A stretch of DNA of 64,000 nucleotides from Monarcha castaneiventris obscurior. Taxonomy: Eukaryota; Chordata; Aves; Passeriformes; Monarchidae. The position numbers and the translations under genes were made by a program. Every line of letters begins with the position of its first letter. Positions within the stretch are counted from its first letter, which is position 1. Of the stretch, positions 24,989 through 39,289 are shown one piece after another. The stretch covers positions 13,777,001 through 13,841,000 of the forward strand of contig JAMPIT010000884.1 in NCBI GenBank assembly GCA_026261815.1, written 5' to 3'. The notes under the pieces were generated by a model. That model made no database searches. It worked only from the letters and a program-made list of their open reading frames with translations, and was not told where the DNA came from.

Positions 24989-27900
24989 AGCTTTTTCCTT
25001 TTAATGTATTTAACAAGAAGTAAATACTTTAAAACATCTTTCTTACCAACACCTTCTTCACAACAATTTACACATGAACAGCCCTGATCACCTGCTCTGA
25101 CAGCAGAACAGCTCATTTTAATGAGTGTTCAGCAGTACATTTAAGTTAATTTTCAGTCTCAATATCAAACTCGCCACTCTTTCAGAATGAAATATGATGC
25201 ACTTTTAGGGTTATAACTAGGCTTTATAAGGATTTTATTAAGACCCTTGATTTATGTAATTGATGTTTTTAACTAAACATGATAAATTCTTCAGTAAATT
25301 ATATACAGCTGAGTTTCACAAGACTTTCTGGCATCCTAAAAAGAATTCCACAATGATGTCTCTTACACATGAGCTCTTTTCAGCTCTCTTCTCAGCCTTG
25401 GCATGATGACACAAGCAGCTTTCCTGGATTTAGTTACTAGAAGTAATACCTCACGATGTCTCTCTCAAACACTACATCACAGACACATAAGAATTCTTCC
25501 ATTTCTATGCAAAGCTACATTCTCCAGAAATGGGTAGCAATTTAAAATCTGTTTGCCATTACGTTATCATATCTTATCTATCAGCTGACCTATTTAAGTG
25601 GAAAGAACATTTTTTGAACAAAACAAAGAAAAAGGATATATCTGTGTGTAGACAACCACAGGGGTAAAATTACGTATGTAAAGTTCAAAAGATGAGTTAT
25701 TTTTCTCTTATTTCTACAGTGTAATTTACATTCTTGTCTCTATTCATAGTTTTGACTGTGGTACATTTTTTCAGTGTTTCTGTTGTGCAACGTATATTCT
25801 CTCTTTTTTGTTATTTTCTAATTATTTTTGCACCTCACTTGAAAATACTGTCCTGGTTTACAGCTTTTCTTTCCATCCCATGTTATTTTTTGCCTTCTTT
25901 AACTTTCTTCTCTTATATTTTCCCTGTTAACCCATGTCCTAATATCTTCAATACTGAGAGCAAATGAAATAAATGTTGAATCTTTCTCATGGGGAAAACA
26001 GAACCAAAGGACCCACAAAGTACATGTACATTTAGCACATCAGCTGATAAGTGCCCTGGATTTTATTCCTTAAGTTATGGCAGTCTCCTGGTAAATCTGA
26101 CTCTTTATAGTCTTTCACTCTTCAAAAGCCCACAATTAGATTGAATTGCCAACTCTGAGCATTCCCATTTCTATTGTCATTTCCTTTCTAAATATAGGTT
26201 TGTGCTCAAGTTACAATAGTTTGTGCTCACGCTCTTGAATAAATAAAAGAGAAAAATAAGGTTTATATCTGCTGTTCACAGCTTATAAAAGCAGGCTGCG
26301 TGTTGGTCTTTAATATATGACCATAATGATTCATCTGGAAAATTGTGTCAGACAACGTGCCAGAACATATAAAACTGCCACCGCTGCCCGCATTGTTAGT
26401 GTTGTTCCCAAGTTTAAATATATATATTTATATTATAGGGTGTCTGAGATTAAGACCAGGTCTGAAGCAAGCACCTTTCAATAAATACATGCTACAGATG
26501 TGCCTATCCCAAAGACAAGCTCTAACTACACAGCCAACCCTCTGCCTATCCTCAGAGTAGAGAGAATTCCCCTTCACCCACTATTCTCTTAATAAATTTG
26601 CTTGTCTTTTAAAAATAGTCATTAAATTTAGAAACACATTCAATATGGGCAAGAGAACAACAGTCCCTGACAAAAGAACTGTACTTGCTAGGTAAACTTT
26701 TTTACTGTTTCTAAAATTCAACCTGTTAGTGACATTCCTTTTTTATTTTATGTTTATTCCCAGAATTGCCATAAAAAGAAATCTAATAAATGATTCCATA
26801 TATGAATAAGTGTACTTCTGCTGCAAGATTGACGACCTCAGGAATCCAATCAGAATACTCCTTCTTAATGTCCAATGCAATTAATTTTTCTACAAAATGT
26901 TTATACTGCAAGAACAGTTCAAGTCAAAGAAAATTTTTTAGGGCAACATCACCACTGACCTGGTCAGCTGAGAACACATCCTTCAACTCCATGTGGCATC
27001 AACAGAAGCAGCATAAAAAATATTTTTCAGTTTTTAATGCAACACAGAAGTGAAACAACCCACCAAATACAAGTTTCTGTGTAAGAAACATTGAAGCTCA
27101 GCAGCTCCTTTGTGCTGCAGGACCTAGAGACATTTTCAAATCCTTATTCAATAACTGTCACAAAGCACAAATCCCTTTTATTAACTGATAAAGCCAGAGT
27201 TAAAACTGCTGTGATCCCATCTGGAAAATATCTCAGTTCTCCTCTCAAAGTAACTTTCCAGTCAGCCAAAGCTCTTTGCAACATTCTTAAACCCATTCTG
27301 AATTGCAGCTACATATGTGCTCATTAAGCTGCTTCTTTCTATTAATAGCAGGAATTGTAGTAAAAATATCCTTTTGTAGAATTATCAGTTTATAAAAACA
27401 AATATAATGAATTTAAAATTAACTACTTAGAAGAACATGCTATTCTGACAACTTGCTGACTGTGTTCCCAGTGCAGAATTACAACCATGAGCACTGGCTG
27501 AATTAATCTGAACAAGCACAAGATCTCTGCCTCATCTCCAAAGTCTCTCAATATGCAAAAATTAGGTTGACAAAATACTTGCAGTGAAAGAGTGGAGGAA
27601 AAACTCTTCTGCATTAGAGAAAATGTAATATATTGCAAGGGAAATATGAATAACACTCAAAACCAATTAAAGCAAAATACAGATCAGCATCACTGAATAG
27701 CAAAGCAAGAGAAGTTTACGGAAACAAAGAAAAATTCTCAAAATGCCCAAATGGAAAAAGGAATACAAAGTCCAATGAAAACTCACAAGTTTAAAAAGAA
27801 ATACATTGCAGACTCTGAAGACTCACTTGCAAATGTGTAGAGGGTAAAAAGGGGAGAGACAGGCCTATATCTCAAACCTAATACAGCTCATCTTTCAAAC

Positions 27901-28081
27901 TTCAGAATCAGAAAAGCTTTTCAACCCAAAAAAAAACCCTTAAAAAAATAAATAAAAACATTCACAACAGCTTTTGAAAATGAATGCCACAGCTCAGAGA
28001 ACTATCAGGTAAAACAAACTAACAACAACAAAAAAAACCCCCATAAACCAAACAAGTGAACAAATAAATGAACAAAAGCCA

Positions 28082-28082
<1 letters not shown>

Positions 28083-28122
<40 letters not shown>
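28083..28122. repeat. Poly-A run, 40 bases
   Basis: Forty consecutive A, by far the longest homopolymer in the window. It follows about 150 A-rich bases with AATAAA-like words, so it resembles a retrocopy tail. However, no gene-like body is recognised upstream, and the bases after it ('tctaacaggctttcag') are not found as a target-site duplication upstream. Birds carry few retrocopies because CR1 does not need poly-A tails. Slippage expansion of an A-rich stretch is the simpler reading. Confidence 0.95.
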
Positions 28123-28125
<3 letters not shown>

Positions 28126-28481
28126 AACAGGCTTTCAGCTCTGAGAGAATTTGGTTTTCCTGAAAGCATCCTATAAGGTCACTCATCAAAGCTGCTGAAA
28201 GAAACTAAGGTGCCAGAGGTGAAGAGATGGTAATGGGTTCACAAGAGGAAAAGGACACAAATTAATAAACCTTCAAGGGCGTGAGCTCACAAACTCTTCA
28301 CCCTGATTTCAAAGAGAGGGAATACAGAACCCAAGCTCTACCAGTATTCTCAGGACCAAGGATGCCATTCAGGATGACAACAAGGGCCCAGGTGAAGGAT
28401 CACAGAGGACTTACACAAGATTAGGAACACAAGCAGTAAAACAGCAAGTGATATTTAATAATGGCAATGTAACACAATACT
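28123..28481. other. Unique sequence between poly-A run and CR1
   Basis: Nothing was recognised. The stretch is purine-rich (for example 'aagaggaaaaggacacaaat') and has no long open frame. Confidence 0.6.
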
Positions 28482-28784
28482 AATGAAAGAAACCTCTGTG
28501 TTTTACACAAGAGTATGTAGGACAAGGGGGAATGGCTTCCAACTGAAAGAGTGTAGAGTTACATTAGACATTGAAAAAAATTCTTTACTATAGGGTGGTG
28601 ACAAGTTTGCCCAGAGAAGTTTTGAACATCCCATCCCTGGAAGTGTTCAAGCCCAGGCTGGACAGGGTCTTTGAACAACCTGGTCTTGTGGAAGGTGTCC
28701 CTGCCCATGGTAGGGAGGTTGGAACAAGAAGATCTCTAAAGCCCCTTCCAACCCAAAGCACTCCACGATTCTATACTATTCAAC
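28482..28784 (+). mobile_element. CR1 LINE 3' fragment, sense
   Basis: A sense CR1 3' end is recognised by 'ggacaagggggaatggcttc' (about 28522), 'ttgcccagagaagttttg' (about 28608), 'ccatccctggaagtgttcaa' (about 28632), 'gaacaacctggtcttgtgga' (about 28673) and 'ccccttccaacccaaagc' (about 28742). It ends near 'cacgattctatac', a worn copy of the CR1 tail. A few small gaps relative to other CR1 copies occur around 28595-28630. The 5' edge is uncertain by some tens of bases. The 76-codon open frame at 28571-28801 lies within it and is not a gene. Confidence 0.93.
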
Positions 28785-31700
28785 AGTGGGCTCTGAGATG
28801 ACCATTTCTACTATGGAATAAAACCTTAGTATTATCATAGATACCATTTCAAAGGCTGGTCATCTGAGAGAATTCACAGAAAGTTTTGTGTGCACATATG
28901 GAACAACACAGAGCTTTGGTTAGCTTTTAAAACAAGTCATGGAGAGTTGGTGTGGGGTCAGGGGTGAATACAGAAACCCATCAGGTGCAGTTAAATACAA
29001 AGACATGAGCTCTGGCTCTAGAAGTCACTGAACCACAGACAGCTGTCAGCCAGCAATTCTCGTGTAGGTTCTCCAGAAAAAACCCAAACAAATCCTCACC
29101 TCTGGCAGTCTTTGTTTCTGGCAAATGCTGCAAAACCCAGCAAATAAACTGTTCAAGAAACTGTGAAGACAGCATGTATCAAACTGCCGGAGATAACTTC
29201 TCCTACATTTGGCCGCCTTTCTCAGCTAAAGTGAAGCCCAGTAGGAATGGTGATAGAGCATCAATTTATTAGAAACTAGGGGCGGTTGGGTTTCAAACTT
29301 AAAAATATCTTCAAATGGTTTTTTCTATTCCCCTGGCTTCTTCACCTTTTCAACAAGGTAGGGCATGATCCACCCACTTGGGGCACAGAGTTGACTTTCA
29401 CTTCAAATTACACAAGCTTGCCAAATATGAACAACTCCCTCCAGCAGGCCAGAGCTTACCCACTGTTCTCTGTTTCCCCATGAAATTGATGCAGCATGGA
29501 TTGTGGAAGGGGGAGTAGAGTAATTCTCAAGTCACAGACATTGACAGATTATGAAACCAGTGAACAGGATAATTAAACTCCGAACGATCCACAGCTAATT
29601 TGCAGTTGAACTTCCCCACACAACGCAGGTCTGTAATTATAAATTTCCACCAGATACTTGATACGAGTCCTTCTTAGAGCGTTTTCACAGACAGATGCCT
29701 GAAACAGGGATACTGTTTATTGTACTTGGACAACAAAATTCACCAGCCAGAGTGTAGCTGTTTAATTTTGTTGTCAGCTGAATCACCGGATCCAGCACAG
29801 TGGATTAGCCCCTAATAGCACAGGGTTTCCTTCTGTCCAAGCTGCCACCAGCTCAGCATCACCCTGCCCAAGAGCTCCACATCAGACACCAGCCTCCTAA
29901 AGCTGCTGAAAGCAAATCTAATCACAGTGACAGTTCAAATGAAACCAGCACAGATGAAAATCAACATATTTGGGCTTTCTCTTTCGGTAAAATAGATTTA
30001 ACTGATATAATGAGCTTTATATTTCTCAACAGGAAAAAGCCTACATACATCAATAAAAACTAGAGGGAGCAACACTTTAAATGCTTTTTTAATTGACTTT
30101 TGTTTTCAGGACAACAGCCCAGGGATAAGGTTTCATTATCACTCCAGTATTTCATGTCCTTCAAAAAGTACATAATTTATTCTCTGCATACCATTCAAAC
30201 ACAATTCCCAGGAAATAAACAAACCCAAAACCACAAGAAAAATCAACGATTAAATTGGATTTACATGACAACAAAAAATCTCTTCAGTTTTGAATCCTGC
30301 AGTCAAATCTTAGTTAAGATAGCATACACCAGGAATATTTTGCAAGCTGATTATATTTTCTTAGAATACCCATCTTTAAAATTAAGATGTATTCACATAA
30401 CATGCAATCATGTGCATTTACAGTATATTTAAGAACTGATAAGTAAACCCTGGAGATTTGACTTCCTATAAGTGAAAGATTCATTATGAACCAAAGTACT
30501 TAAAAGAAGAAAAATCATGGGAAATTGGAGAGGTAAAGTGTATGGTATATCACATGCTGAAACCAAACTACAAAAACCCAGTTAGTCCAAAAAAGAAAAG
30601 AAAGAATTAATGAACAAGATAGCCAATATGTGTGCCTTCACTGCAAGCCAGAGGCAATTCATTCACAGCTTTACTTTTCTTTCAAGCAGCCTCTGATGGG
30701 TTTTTCTTAAGGCTAAGGTATTACTTAGAAATATACACACACACTGAAATACAAACAGTCACAAAGCAGTATTAAAAGTGAAAATTAAAAAAAAAATTGT
30801 TTTGACATCCTACTTGAAAACCAGAAAAATAAAAGAAAGATCAAATGCTTTATTCTTTGCTGATTATTACATGAGAACATAATTACTTTAATCCTCTGCT
30901 GAGGAGACGAGAAGAACGAATCAAAATTTGCTTGTGTTTCGAAACTGCTGCTGATTCTGCACCTTTTAAGCCATTTGTGACCCAAGATTTCAAAGCAAAC
31001 TGCTTGAAACTCAAAAAAAAAAACCCCTAAACAATTGCATAACTTCAAATAAAATAAGAAAAGATGACAAGCCGGTTTGGTCTTAACTGAAAATGAAGAA
31101 AATGATGTAAAAAGACTGAATTACTTACAGTAATACAGTGTTTGAAAAACAGAAGCTTGTGCAGTGCAAATTCAGGTACACCACGACGGTGCAAACAGCA
31201 TAAATGGACAAAACTTGTAGATGTGTTTATTCCTACCTGTCTCCAAGTTTCTCTGTCCACTACAGTGCATTAAACACAAAGAAGTTTGTAAGTGCGATGT
31301 GCAGCTTTACAGTAAATGATTTTGGAGACAAAAGTCACCATGTTTGTTTGACCTACAGAACTCAACCATGCACAGAGCAACCCCTCCTGGACCATCTTTA
31401 AGTCACCTGCAGCTACAAAATACTCGGGAAACCATCTCCAGACAAACAAAAGTTTAACATTTATATCACATGAATTCCTCCATCTAAAAAAAATCTCTGT
31501 TGTCTTAAGTGCTTTTAAGCAATCTACGTAGAGCTACAGATCCCCATGCAATATCCTGTGCTGCACTTCAAACATACCAAATTATATCTGCAAACCCTTG
31601 AAACAATAACCTAATTTACTCTGTATATAAACATGTGGTATTGTAGAAAAATTATGAAAGAGCATTAATTATGGATTAATACTCTTTCTTGGTAAATCCT

Positions 31701-32594
31701 TAGCTTCTGAGACTATAATGCTGAGATATTATAGTATTACCAAAATGAATCATTGTGCTCTCAATTGCACAGTGATGCCTACAGAGCTGAAATAGGTTGG
31801 CAACATCCTGTCACTAGAGAAAAATAGGATTTTGTTGTATTTCCTTAGCAAAGGGTATCTTAGAGGTGTTGACATCTGCCAAATCTTGTACTTGCATGGG
31901 CTGATGAGGCAGCAGTGTGAAATAACCCCAGACTATTAACTGAGGATTATTAATTGAGTATTAATGGATTTTTTATTTGTCCACCTACACCAGGGCAGCT
32001 CCTGAGGCACAGACTTGCAGCTTCCAGCTCCCAGGAAGTCACACCACAGCCCATCAGGACGTGCTGGGATATACACGATTGCACAGCAGTGCTTGAAGAG
32101 TCATTGACATATTTCCCCTGTTTTGAATTAACTCATTAACACATGAAAAGCAAACAATCAAAACACAATCTGTATTGAAAACTCCACACTCAAACACTCC
32201 TCACTCAAAAAAATCCAGTGAAATTCAGTCACTTGTTTAGAACTGGAAGTTTGATACACAAAGAAAATGTGCTTATCAAAAACTAAGTTTCAATTAATGT
32301 GCTAATACACTAAAACCCGGGTCCCTCTCTCTGAAGCAAGGTGTGTTCAGACTTGTGTTATTGTTTGAGATTGAATTAGCCTTGATAAGATACTCCCAGT
32401 GTTCTTATGACACCAAAACATCAAAATAAACTATGAGCAGCATTAAAAAAAAATTCTGCTGTAAGTTTTAAAACAACTGTTCCTAGTAAATGTATTTAAG
32501 GTAAAATACAACCACATTCTGAAAGTAAGTTTTTGTTCTGGTTAGTATTACTCAGTGTATTACTTAAGAGTTTCTGTTAAACGCAGGAGTTGCA

Positions 32595-32660
32595 GGGTTT
32601 GTTTGTGGTGGTTTTTCGTTGGTTCGTTTTCTTGGTTGGTTTTGTTTGTTTATTTTTTTA
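32595..32660. repeat. Low-complexity T/G-rich stretch
   Basis: T runs broken by single G or GG, with TTTG and GGTT units such as 'ggtttgtttgtggtgg' and 'ttggttggttttgtttg'. It is one of the few places where G/T, not A/C, is enriched on the plus strand. Confidence 0.85.
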
Positions 32661-34202
32661 ATAGCTTGTTATAGATTAATATTCAGAGAAATCCTTTCCT
32701 TACCTGCTCCCAGATTTTATTTCCTTTAGGCTTTATAATGGGAGGTAAAAAAAAATCAATCTCCATAAGCAATAATCTAGTACTCCACTGCCAACTCATG
32801 TAAATAAAAATCACCCAAAGAGCACAATCAGATAAAAAAATGCAATCAAAAGCTTGTTAGAAATACCAGTATCTGAATTGCACAAATACAGATATTTCAG
32901 TGCCATTACTGTATGATCAATCAAAATCACACCACCACTTCACATTTCAAACATGATAAAGAATGTCCTAAATGTACTAAAGAAAGTGCTAAAGAATGTC
33001 AAGCTGATTTGTTTTCCTTTCATACAGGGATATTTGGATTCTTTAGTGTTACATTGTGGCATATTACTTTTTTCCTTTTCTTTTTAATCTCTTTAGACAA
33101 ACTGCTTCAGATTTTTGTGTGCTTGAGAAATGACTTGTGCAAGTTGACTGACAGGCATTTGAATTTCCTGTTGAGTGTGAAGACATAAGTTACCTTTGAT
33201 GACTATCAAATTTATTCCTTCTGGATACGAATTTTAAACCCTACATTTTTATTTTAAAGACAAGATCTAGCATTTCTGCTCTTTTAAGCTTTGGAAAGAG
33301 ATACTCAAATATGAAGTGTCAGCATTTACGTTTGCCTGTAACATGCATTTTCTCCAAAGCTTTTGATTTTTTTAACTCAAAAGTAACATTAACCCTCAAA
33401 TATTTCATCCAAGTTTTAAAGTTTGGAAGCAACTTTAGAAAGATGAACTGACTACTACACTGGTGTCCTCTCACAGCAGCTTTCTGCTTTTGAACTATGT
33501 ACAGAACATTTATGCCTGTTACAATGAACACAGGTCAATGTGGCTACAGGTCCATGCTAAAAATCATTCCCCTATTCCTCTTGAAACCATTAAGAAATTC
33601 TACTTAGATGCCAACTTCTTCCCCAGAATTCTTTCCAGTATCCCAGAACAACCCATATTTAAATGATTCAGATATGCATAACCTAAACAGTTGGAAAAAC
33701 AGGTTTTATTCATGATGGTAAGTACAATGTAATTATTAATTGTATGAAGTACATCTGAGAATAATTACACATAAACTAGTCCTCTTTGGCACTGCAGTAC
33801 TTGGCACTGTTTTTGCAACCTCAAGTCACTTCACCTGGAAAATCTTATTCTTGTGCCAAGGAGTCAAATGTATCCTGCATTAATATTTTAATGTGGAACA
33901 TGCATAACTTATTCACAGAAGCATGTGAAAGAAGTAACTTGATCTGCAGTGTAAGTTAATATACAAATGCAACTTGAAAAAATAACAATACCCCCACCAA
34001 ATAAAAACTAAATCCCATCCAAATATTTAACTTGTCCTGAAATTGAAGCTCATAATGTTAGACAACCTACATTTATTAAAATGAGCCTCAAATGTTCTTG
34101 CTGGCTTGAACAGCAAGAGCAGGAAGGTTGCCACAGAAATGGGTCTTACCCTAAGCAAAAGCCTTTTAAATAGTAAAACAGAAACAAGGTAAATTTATTC
34201 AG

Positions 34203-34219
34203 AAAAAAAAAAAAAAAAA
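34203..34219. repeat. Poly-A run, 17 bases
   Basis: A plain A run between 'attcag' and 'cctaaacattctc'. No retrocopy body was recognised beside it. Confidence 0.9.
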
Positions 34220-36778
34220 CCTAAACATTCTCACATTTGTTTGTTTGTTTTAGACTCCATCTAAAGTTTCAAAGATGCTGAGAAAGGACTGCTGTGGTTT
34301 ATCCCCAAAAATCCTTTACATGAATTTTTATACAAACAGAATGTGCCTTCAGCATGTGGAAAATAAAAATAGTAAGTTTCCTGGAGAAAAATATGTCTGT
34401 CTTTCCTCTGGGCTTTCCTCCTTCTTTACTCAGAGCTGGGACAGAAAGGAGGGAGAAGGATAACGAGTGAGAATGGATTAAACAGTCACAAATTTCTGTT
34501 CCTAGCAATAACAGAATTACTCTGCCTTTGCAATCTTTTATCATTACAAAAGTCACTCTTTCTTCTTCTGAATCAATGATTTGATTTAGTCACACTGATA
34601 TACTTGTAACCCACCAGTGACCTGTGCCTTCAAAACAAGTAAGGATTTGGTCAGGTCTAGCAGATTTACATCCCAAAAATGCAGTGAGTTAGAGATTTCA
34701 TTAGAAAAGTGCCACATTATTTAACATTCGCAGCACAGGTATTTTAAAGTTCTTCCATAAAGGCTAATGTTTTTACCCGTCAGTGAATTACATATTCTTT
34801 AGGAGATTTTCCATCTATACTCTGATGATTTTAAAGTGTCTGATATGATTGGCAAAAAATATCCAAATGTTTTTGTTAACAGGAATAACACGATAAACAG
34901 ATTTTTAACTGCATTTTCAATATGTTCCTTGAATTGGTTTGGACACAAAAGTCAACACTTCCATAATGCAGTGAACTATTTCCATTCCCTCCCCTACATT
35001 CAATCATTTCAAGGACATAAAAAGCAACATTTAAAAATATTTTGACACTTCCCTCCCCTTTAGATATATATACACTAACTGGTTGAAAGCACAGTTACCC
35101 AATGAAGCCAAGAATGCTTTTTTCTCCACAGAAAGGATGAAAACGCCAAATACTGCAATTCTCTTTACCCTTGACATACCTAATTTTCCCATGTCATCCT
35201 CATTTGTGTCCCATTAAATTTTATTCCACATCCTACTCCAACATTTGCTTTTTTTGTCCTCTTAGTCCACTTCCAAGCTTATGCCAAAGTAAAATGTTAG
35301 ACTGGACATCAACTGTGCTCTTGCAGGAAGTTTGCAAAGAGGAAGGAATACTGAGAGCTTGAAAAAAGACTGAATATACCACCTGCTTTAAACAGACTGA
35401 ATAACCTCTGCTAATAAAGCAAAGCAATATTAATGACAGACCTTTCTAGAATAATCCTAGTCTTTATGTTAAATTCAAAGCCTCGCTTCAGTTTAATTAA
35501 TCTTTAACACATGCTATTTTTATACACGGTATTTACAGTATGTGCACGTTGCATCCAGTAGTTAGACTTGTGCAACAGAGAAGCATCACCTCTTACTCAG
35601 AGGCTGAGTTATTCAATCTCCTCTGAGAAATTCCACACAACCAGGATCTGAAAAAGAAAAACCACCCCTGAGCACAGGTGCTCAGCATAAGTCACGTTAA
35701 CTCTGCCAAAAAGGTACTGTGCCCTTGGCAGTGCTTGCTCCATGTCTGGGAGAAATCTGACAAAAATCTCCCTCCCTCTTCCCTCTTGGCTTTAATGTGT
35801 TTGCCCACACATTAAGTGAATCCAGCTCCTCCAGCAAGCACTGGGACGGGCAGGAGAACAGGCAGTAAATGCTGCCATCTACCAGAAAGCCAGGAGTTTT
35901 CTTTTTCAGCTGGCAGTAAGAAAGCAGGGAGCTGGGGGGAAGGCAGAGGAGCTGCTGGGTAAACACAGCAGCCAACTCTTACCCAGCTGTAATCTCTAAA
36001 ACATAAAAGCCACTAAATAAAACCCACAAAGAAAAGACCTTTCAAAAAGTGGAACCTGGTCCAAGTATGGAAAGCGAAAATGTAAAGCCACAATTCAGTA
36101 GGCCAAGAAAAATTGCCTCTGGCATATGGCACAAAAATTGAACAGAGGCTTGCTCCGAACAGACAAAATTCTCTGAGAATCTGAAGAGGTTTGATCTGCA
36201 GAGGCAGAAAGAGCACTCAAGACAGGCAAAACCAGAGTAAAATAGCCAGCCACATTTTTCTCATTGGAGAAACGAAGTTCCTCTTAGAAGTGCTGAAGCG
36301 TTTCTTTATTGGCAAGAGAGTTACAAAGTGTCTCAAAGCAATGTCACTACAGCACTTTTATTTTACAGAACTGGTAAGTGAACTGCAATAAATCCACCTG
36401 GTTAAATTAGTATTTACTTAATCCTTCTAAGGAAATAAGGAAAAAAAATAGTAGTATGACATGATGGCTGCACTTTGCACATAAGCTGACTTTAGTATCA
36501 GAAGAATGCGGACAGCAAATGGTGATCCTGTGTGCTGTTAAGTGCTCCACTCTTTGCCAAGTTCAGCTTCTGTACTGGGTGGTTGTCAGGTATTAAGAAG
36601 AACATAATTATCAGGTATTCAGTGAGGAACATAATTAATAGACATTTTAATATATAGACTACACGGTGAGAAAATTAGTATCACCTCTGTAGGGGAAAGC
36701 CTCACCTTGCACATTTACTGTAATGGCATCATATTAATCAGAGCCATATGGTTATCTGTAAAAATGTGGTGGTTTTGG

Positions 36779-36792
36779 TTTTTTTTTTTTTT
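36779..36792. repeat. Poly-T run, 14 bases
   Basis: A T run after the G/T-rich words 'gtggtggttttgg'. Simple sequence only. Confidence 0.9.
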
Positions 36793-37860
36793 AAGTCCTT
36801 CATTCAGATCTCTTAGAGAAGCCTCATAGCAATGAAACAAAACCTGAGGCCTGTGTATGTACAGGTAATACCAGACTCAAGATATTCATAAAAGGAAGTG
36901 AAGAGCATAGGAATAACTTGCAATTGATACAAAATTACTCAGGAGAGGGCAAATTAGATTGAAGAGGGCTGCTGAGAAAACCCACAATAGCCTGAGGCTG
37001 AGATACAAGATAGCCATTGAAAGGGGCTGCATTAATTGAAAAGGGATTATTAGAGGAAAGAGAAGCACAGCCAAATATCAGGCTTGGATTAGGTGCTGCC
37101 TCTTAGGAAAGGCCTGGAGACCTATGCTGTGGTTTCCAAAAGCATCAGCCCAGAGGCAGTCGAAAGGCAAACATGGCAGAGAAGCTGAAACAGCAGCCAG
37201 CCCTGTCACCACTGAACTCCTTGGGCCCTGGAGATCCAGCCTTGTGCCCCTGCTCCAACTGTGTGCTCCTTCAGGGACAGCAGGGAATAGGGATAGTCTG
37301 GAAGAGCTGAGGTTCAACTGGACTCAAGCTCAGAGAATGCAGTGGAGGAACACAGGAAAAATGGTGCAGATAAAGCCAAGAGCCAAACTGGCAAACAATA
37401 CTGAAAAGTGATACTGAAATCTCCTTCTGCACAGGAAGCATTCACCATTTCTCGAGGTGGTAATGGGAGTAAGTAGCTTCACTGATAAGCAAGTTTTGTT
37501 CAACGAAAGAAACAAATGGAACAAACTCTTTATCTCCCATCACAAAGTATTCTGGAGAGCAAAAAAACCCACACGCATTTGCAGAATAAAGCACTAAAAT
37601 ACCACAAGATGCTTTGGTGCAGCATTTAGCTACACCCACACACCCCATAGATACCCTATTTTTATTATATTCATTCCTAAAGGTCTTAACGTTCACACAC
37701 AGATCTCTTTGGTCTACCTAGTACAACCATTCTGAGGTTACACTCTAGATGACCACTGATTAAAATGAAAAACAAAAACAACCCTCCATTTACTAGACAA
37801 TTAAAACTGAGCTATAAAACTCAACAACTTGGACAAAACGTCCCAAAGGCAGCCTCAATG

Positions 37861-37875
37861 TTTTTTTTTTTTTTT
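37861..37875. repeat. Poly-T run, 15 bases
   Basis: A plain T run between 'cctcaatg' and 'ccatagg'. Simple sequence only. Confidence 0.9.
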
Positions 37876-39289
37876 CCATAGGAACAAGGGTATCAGTGTA
37901 ACAATAAAATAGAACACTTAAGATTACAATAAAATCCTACCCTGAATATGCACTTAGGGAATGCACTAGAATCGTTTTGAAACTAGTATATAATCCTTTA
38001 TGAGAACAAACTGATGCTTGTGGGGCTTTTCTCCCCTCCACTTATTAAAAAATAATATGTTTAATCAATATTAATGTCAGAGCATAGAACCTGCACTCCC
38101 AGCTAACTAGTTTATTAACAAATAAAAAAATCTATTATTCCCAACAAGAATATTTTCATACTCCATCACAAATTTAATTACTAACGGCACTTCAGGCATC
38201 AAAACAAATTTCAAAACTAACCCTCCTCTCCCTACATCACAGCAAGGTTAACATTGTAACTCAGGTGAACTGACCTTGCCTTCCATGCAGAATTTTGCCA
38301 GCAATCACAGAAAGCAGCACTTGGGTGCTAAAGAATTAAAAGACTCATTACTTGTTTCCCAGGCAGTCTATTCAGCCATTGCTACATGTGTATTTCTAAG
38401 AAACACACCATTAACTCCCCAAAGACAAAATTAATTTCACTGCAGAAGGAGCGTTTACATGTAAAAACTTGGTAACTAGATGAACAAAGAAAATTTAAAA
38501 ATTGGCTCCCCAAAGAAAACACTGGGTTTAGCATGCAAAGCAAGGAGGATTGCTAAAGAGGACAGACAGTAAGTTACATTATACTGGCTCCAGCCTTCAA
38601 TAACCACCGAACAGGAACCACATAACACAGCTGCTCTCATACCCTGATATCATTGCAAACACATACAAGCTATCAGCTACCTCAGTTTTAACTTAGAAAA
38701 TCCCTTTCTTGGCTCAGAAACCAAGTGGTATTTTGATTTGTATGCTACACATGATACAGGAAAACTTAGTCAAGGACTAGTACCTTATTGTACATATAAG
38801 CATAGAATAAAGCCTCTTACTTCAAGGAGATTTACATTCAGAGAGGGGAAAACCAGACCGCAACCACAGACAATATGCAACAGAATGTACCTGATAAATT
38901 ACTTATGGAAAGCAAACAAATCCATCCTGAACGTAATACGCATTTTTGAAGTCTTTCAGAATTTAGAGTGCAACATCAAAAAACCAAAAAAAACCATCCC
39001 AAAACTGAACAAACACCAGCCCAACAATCAGTGTGAAAGTTTAACATGTCTAAAGTGACACATTACTTTGAGAGCAGAAATAAAAATGTTCATGCACAGC
39101 AAATTCTTAGCCAATAAACCTAGGTTATAGCTAGATATTTGAATGCTTTCATCACATGTTTAGTACACAAAACAACCATGTGAATGTGTGTTAACACCGT
39201 GACTACATACAAACACAGACTGCAATTGTAATCTGTCCCACCAAAGCTTTTGAAACTATCAGGGACATTTTTCCCTTTTTACTGTTCTT

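Larger units (their letters stand above)
22086..28082. other. Gene-empty unique sequence
   Basis: No gene or transposon was recognised. The region contains a 26-base imperfect tandem duplication (22571-22622) and a (GTG)5 run (24974-24988). The largest open frame is 138 codons (24437-24853, minus), with no recognisable motif. The last 150 bases before the long A run are unusually A-rich, with several AATAAA-like words. Confidence 0.65.
28785..39289. other. Gene-empty unique sequence
   Basis: About 10 kb without a recognised gene or transposon. Named contents are a T/G-rich stretch (32595-32660), an A17 run (34203-34219), T14 and T15 runs (36779-36792 and 37861-37875) and a G+C-richer patch with overlapping open frames on both strands near 37080-37411. 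The rest is A+T-rich and CpG-poor, with no open frame longer than 110 codons. Confidence 0.65.

Noticed and set aside
32676..32710. Donor-like 'gcaggtaagg' on the minus strand
   Set aside because: The donor fits, but the bases before it are purine-rich and there is no convincing acceptor for an exon.
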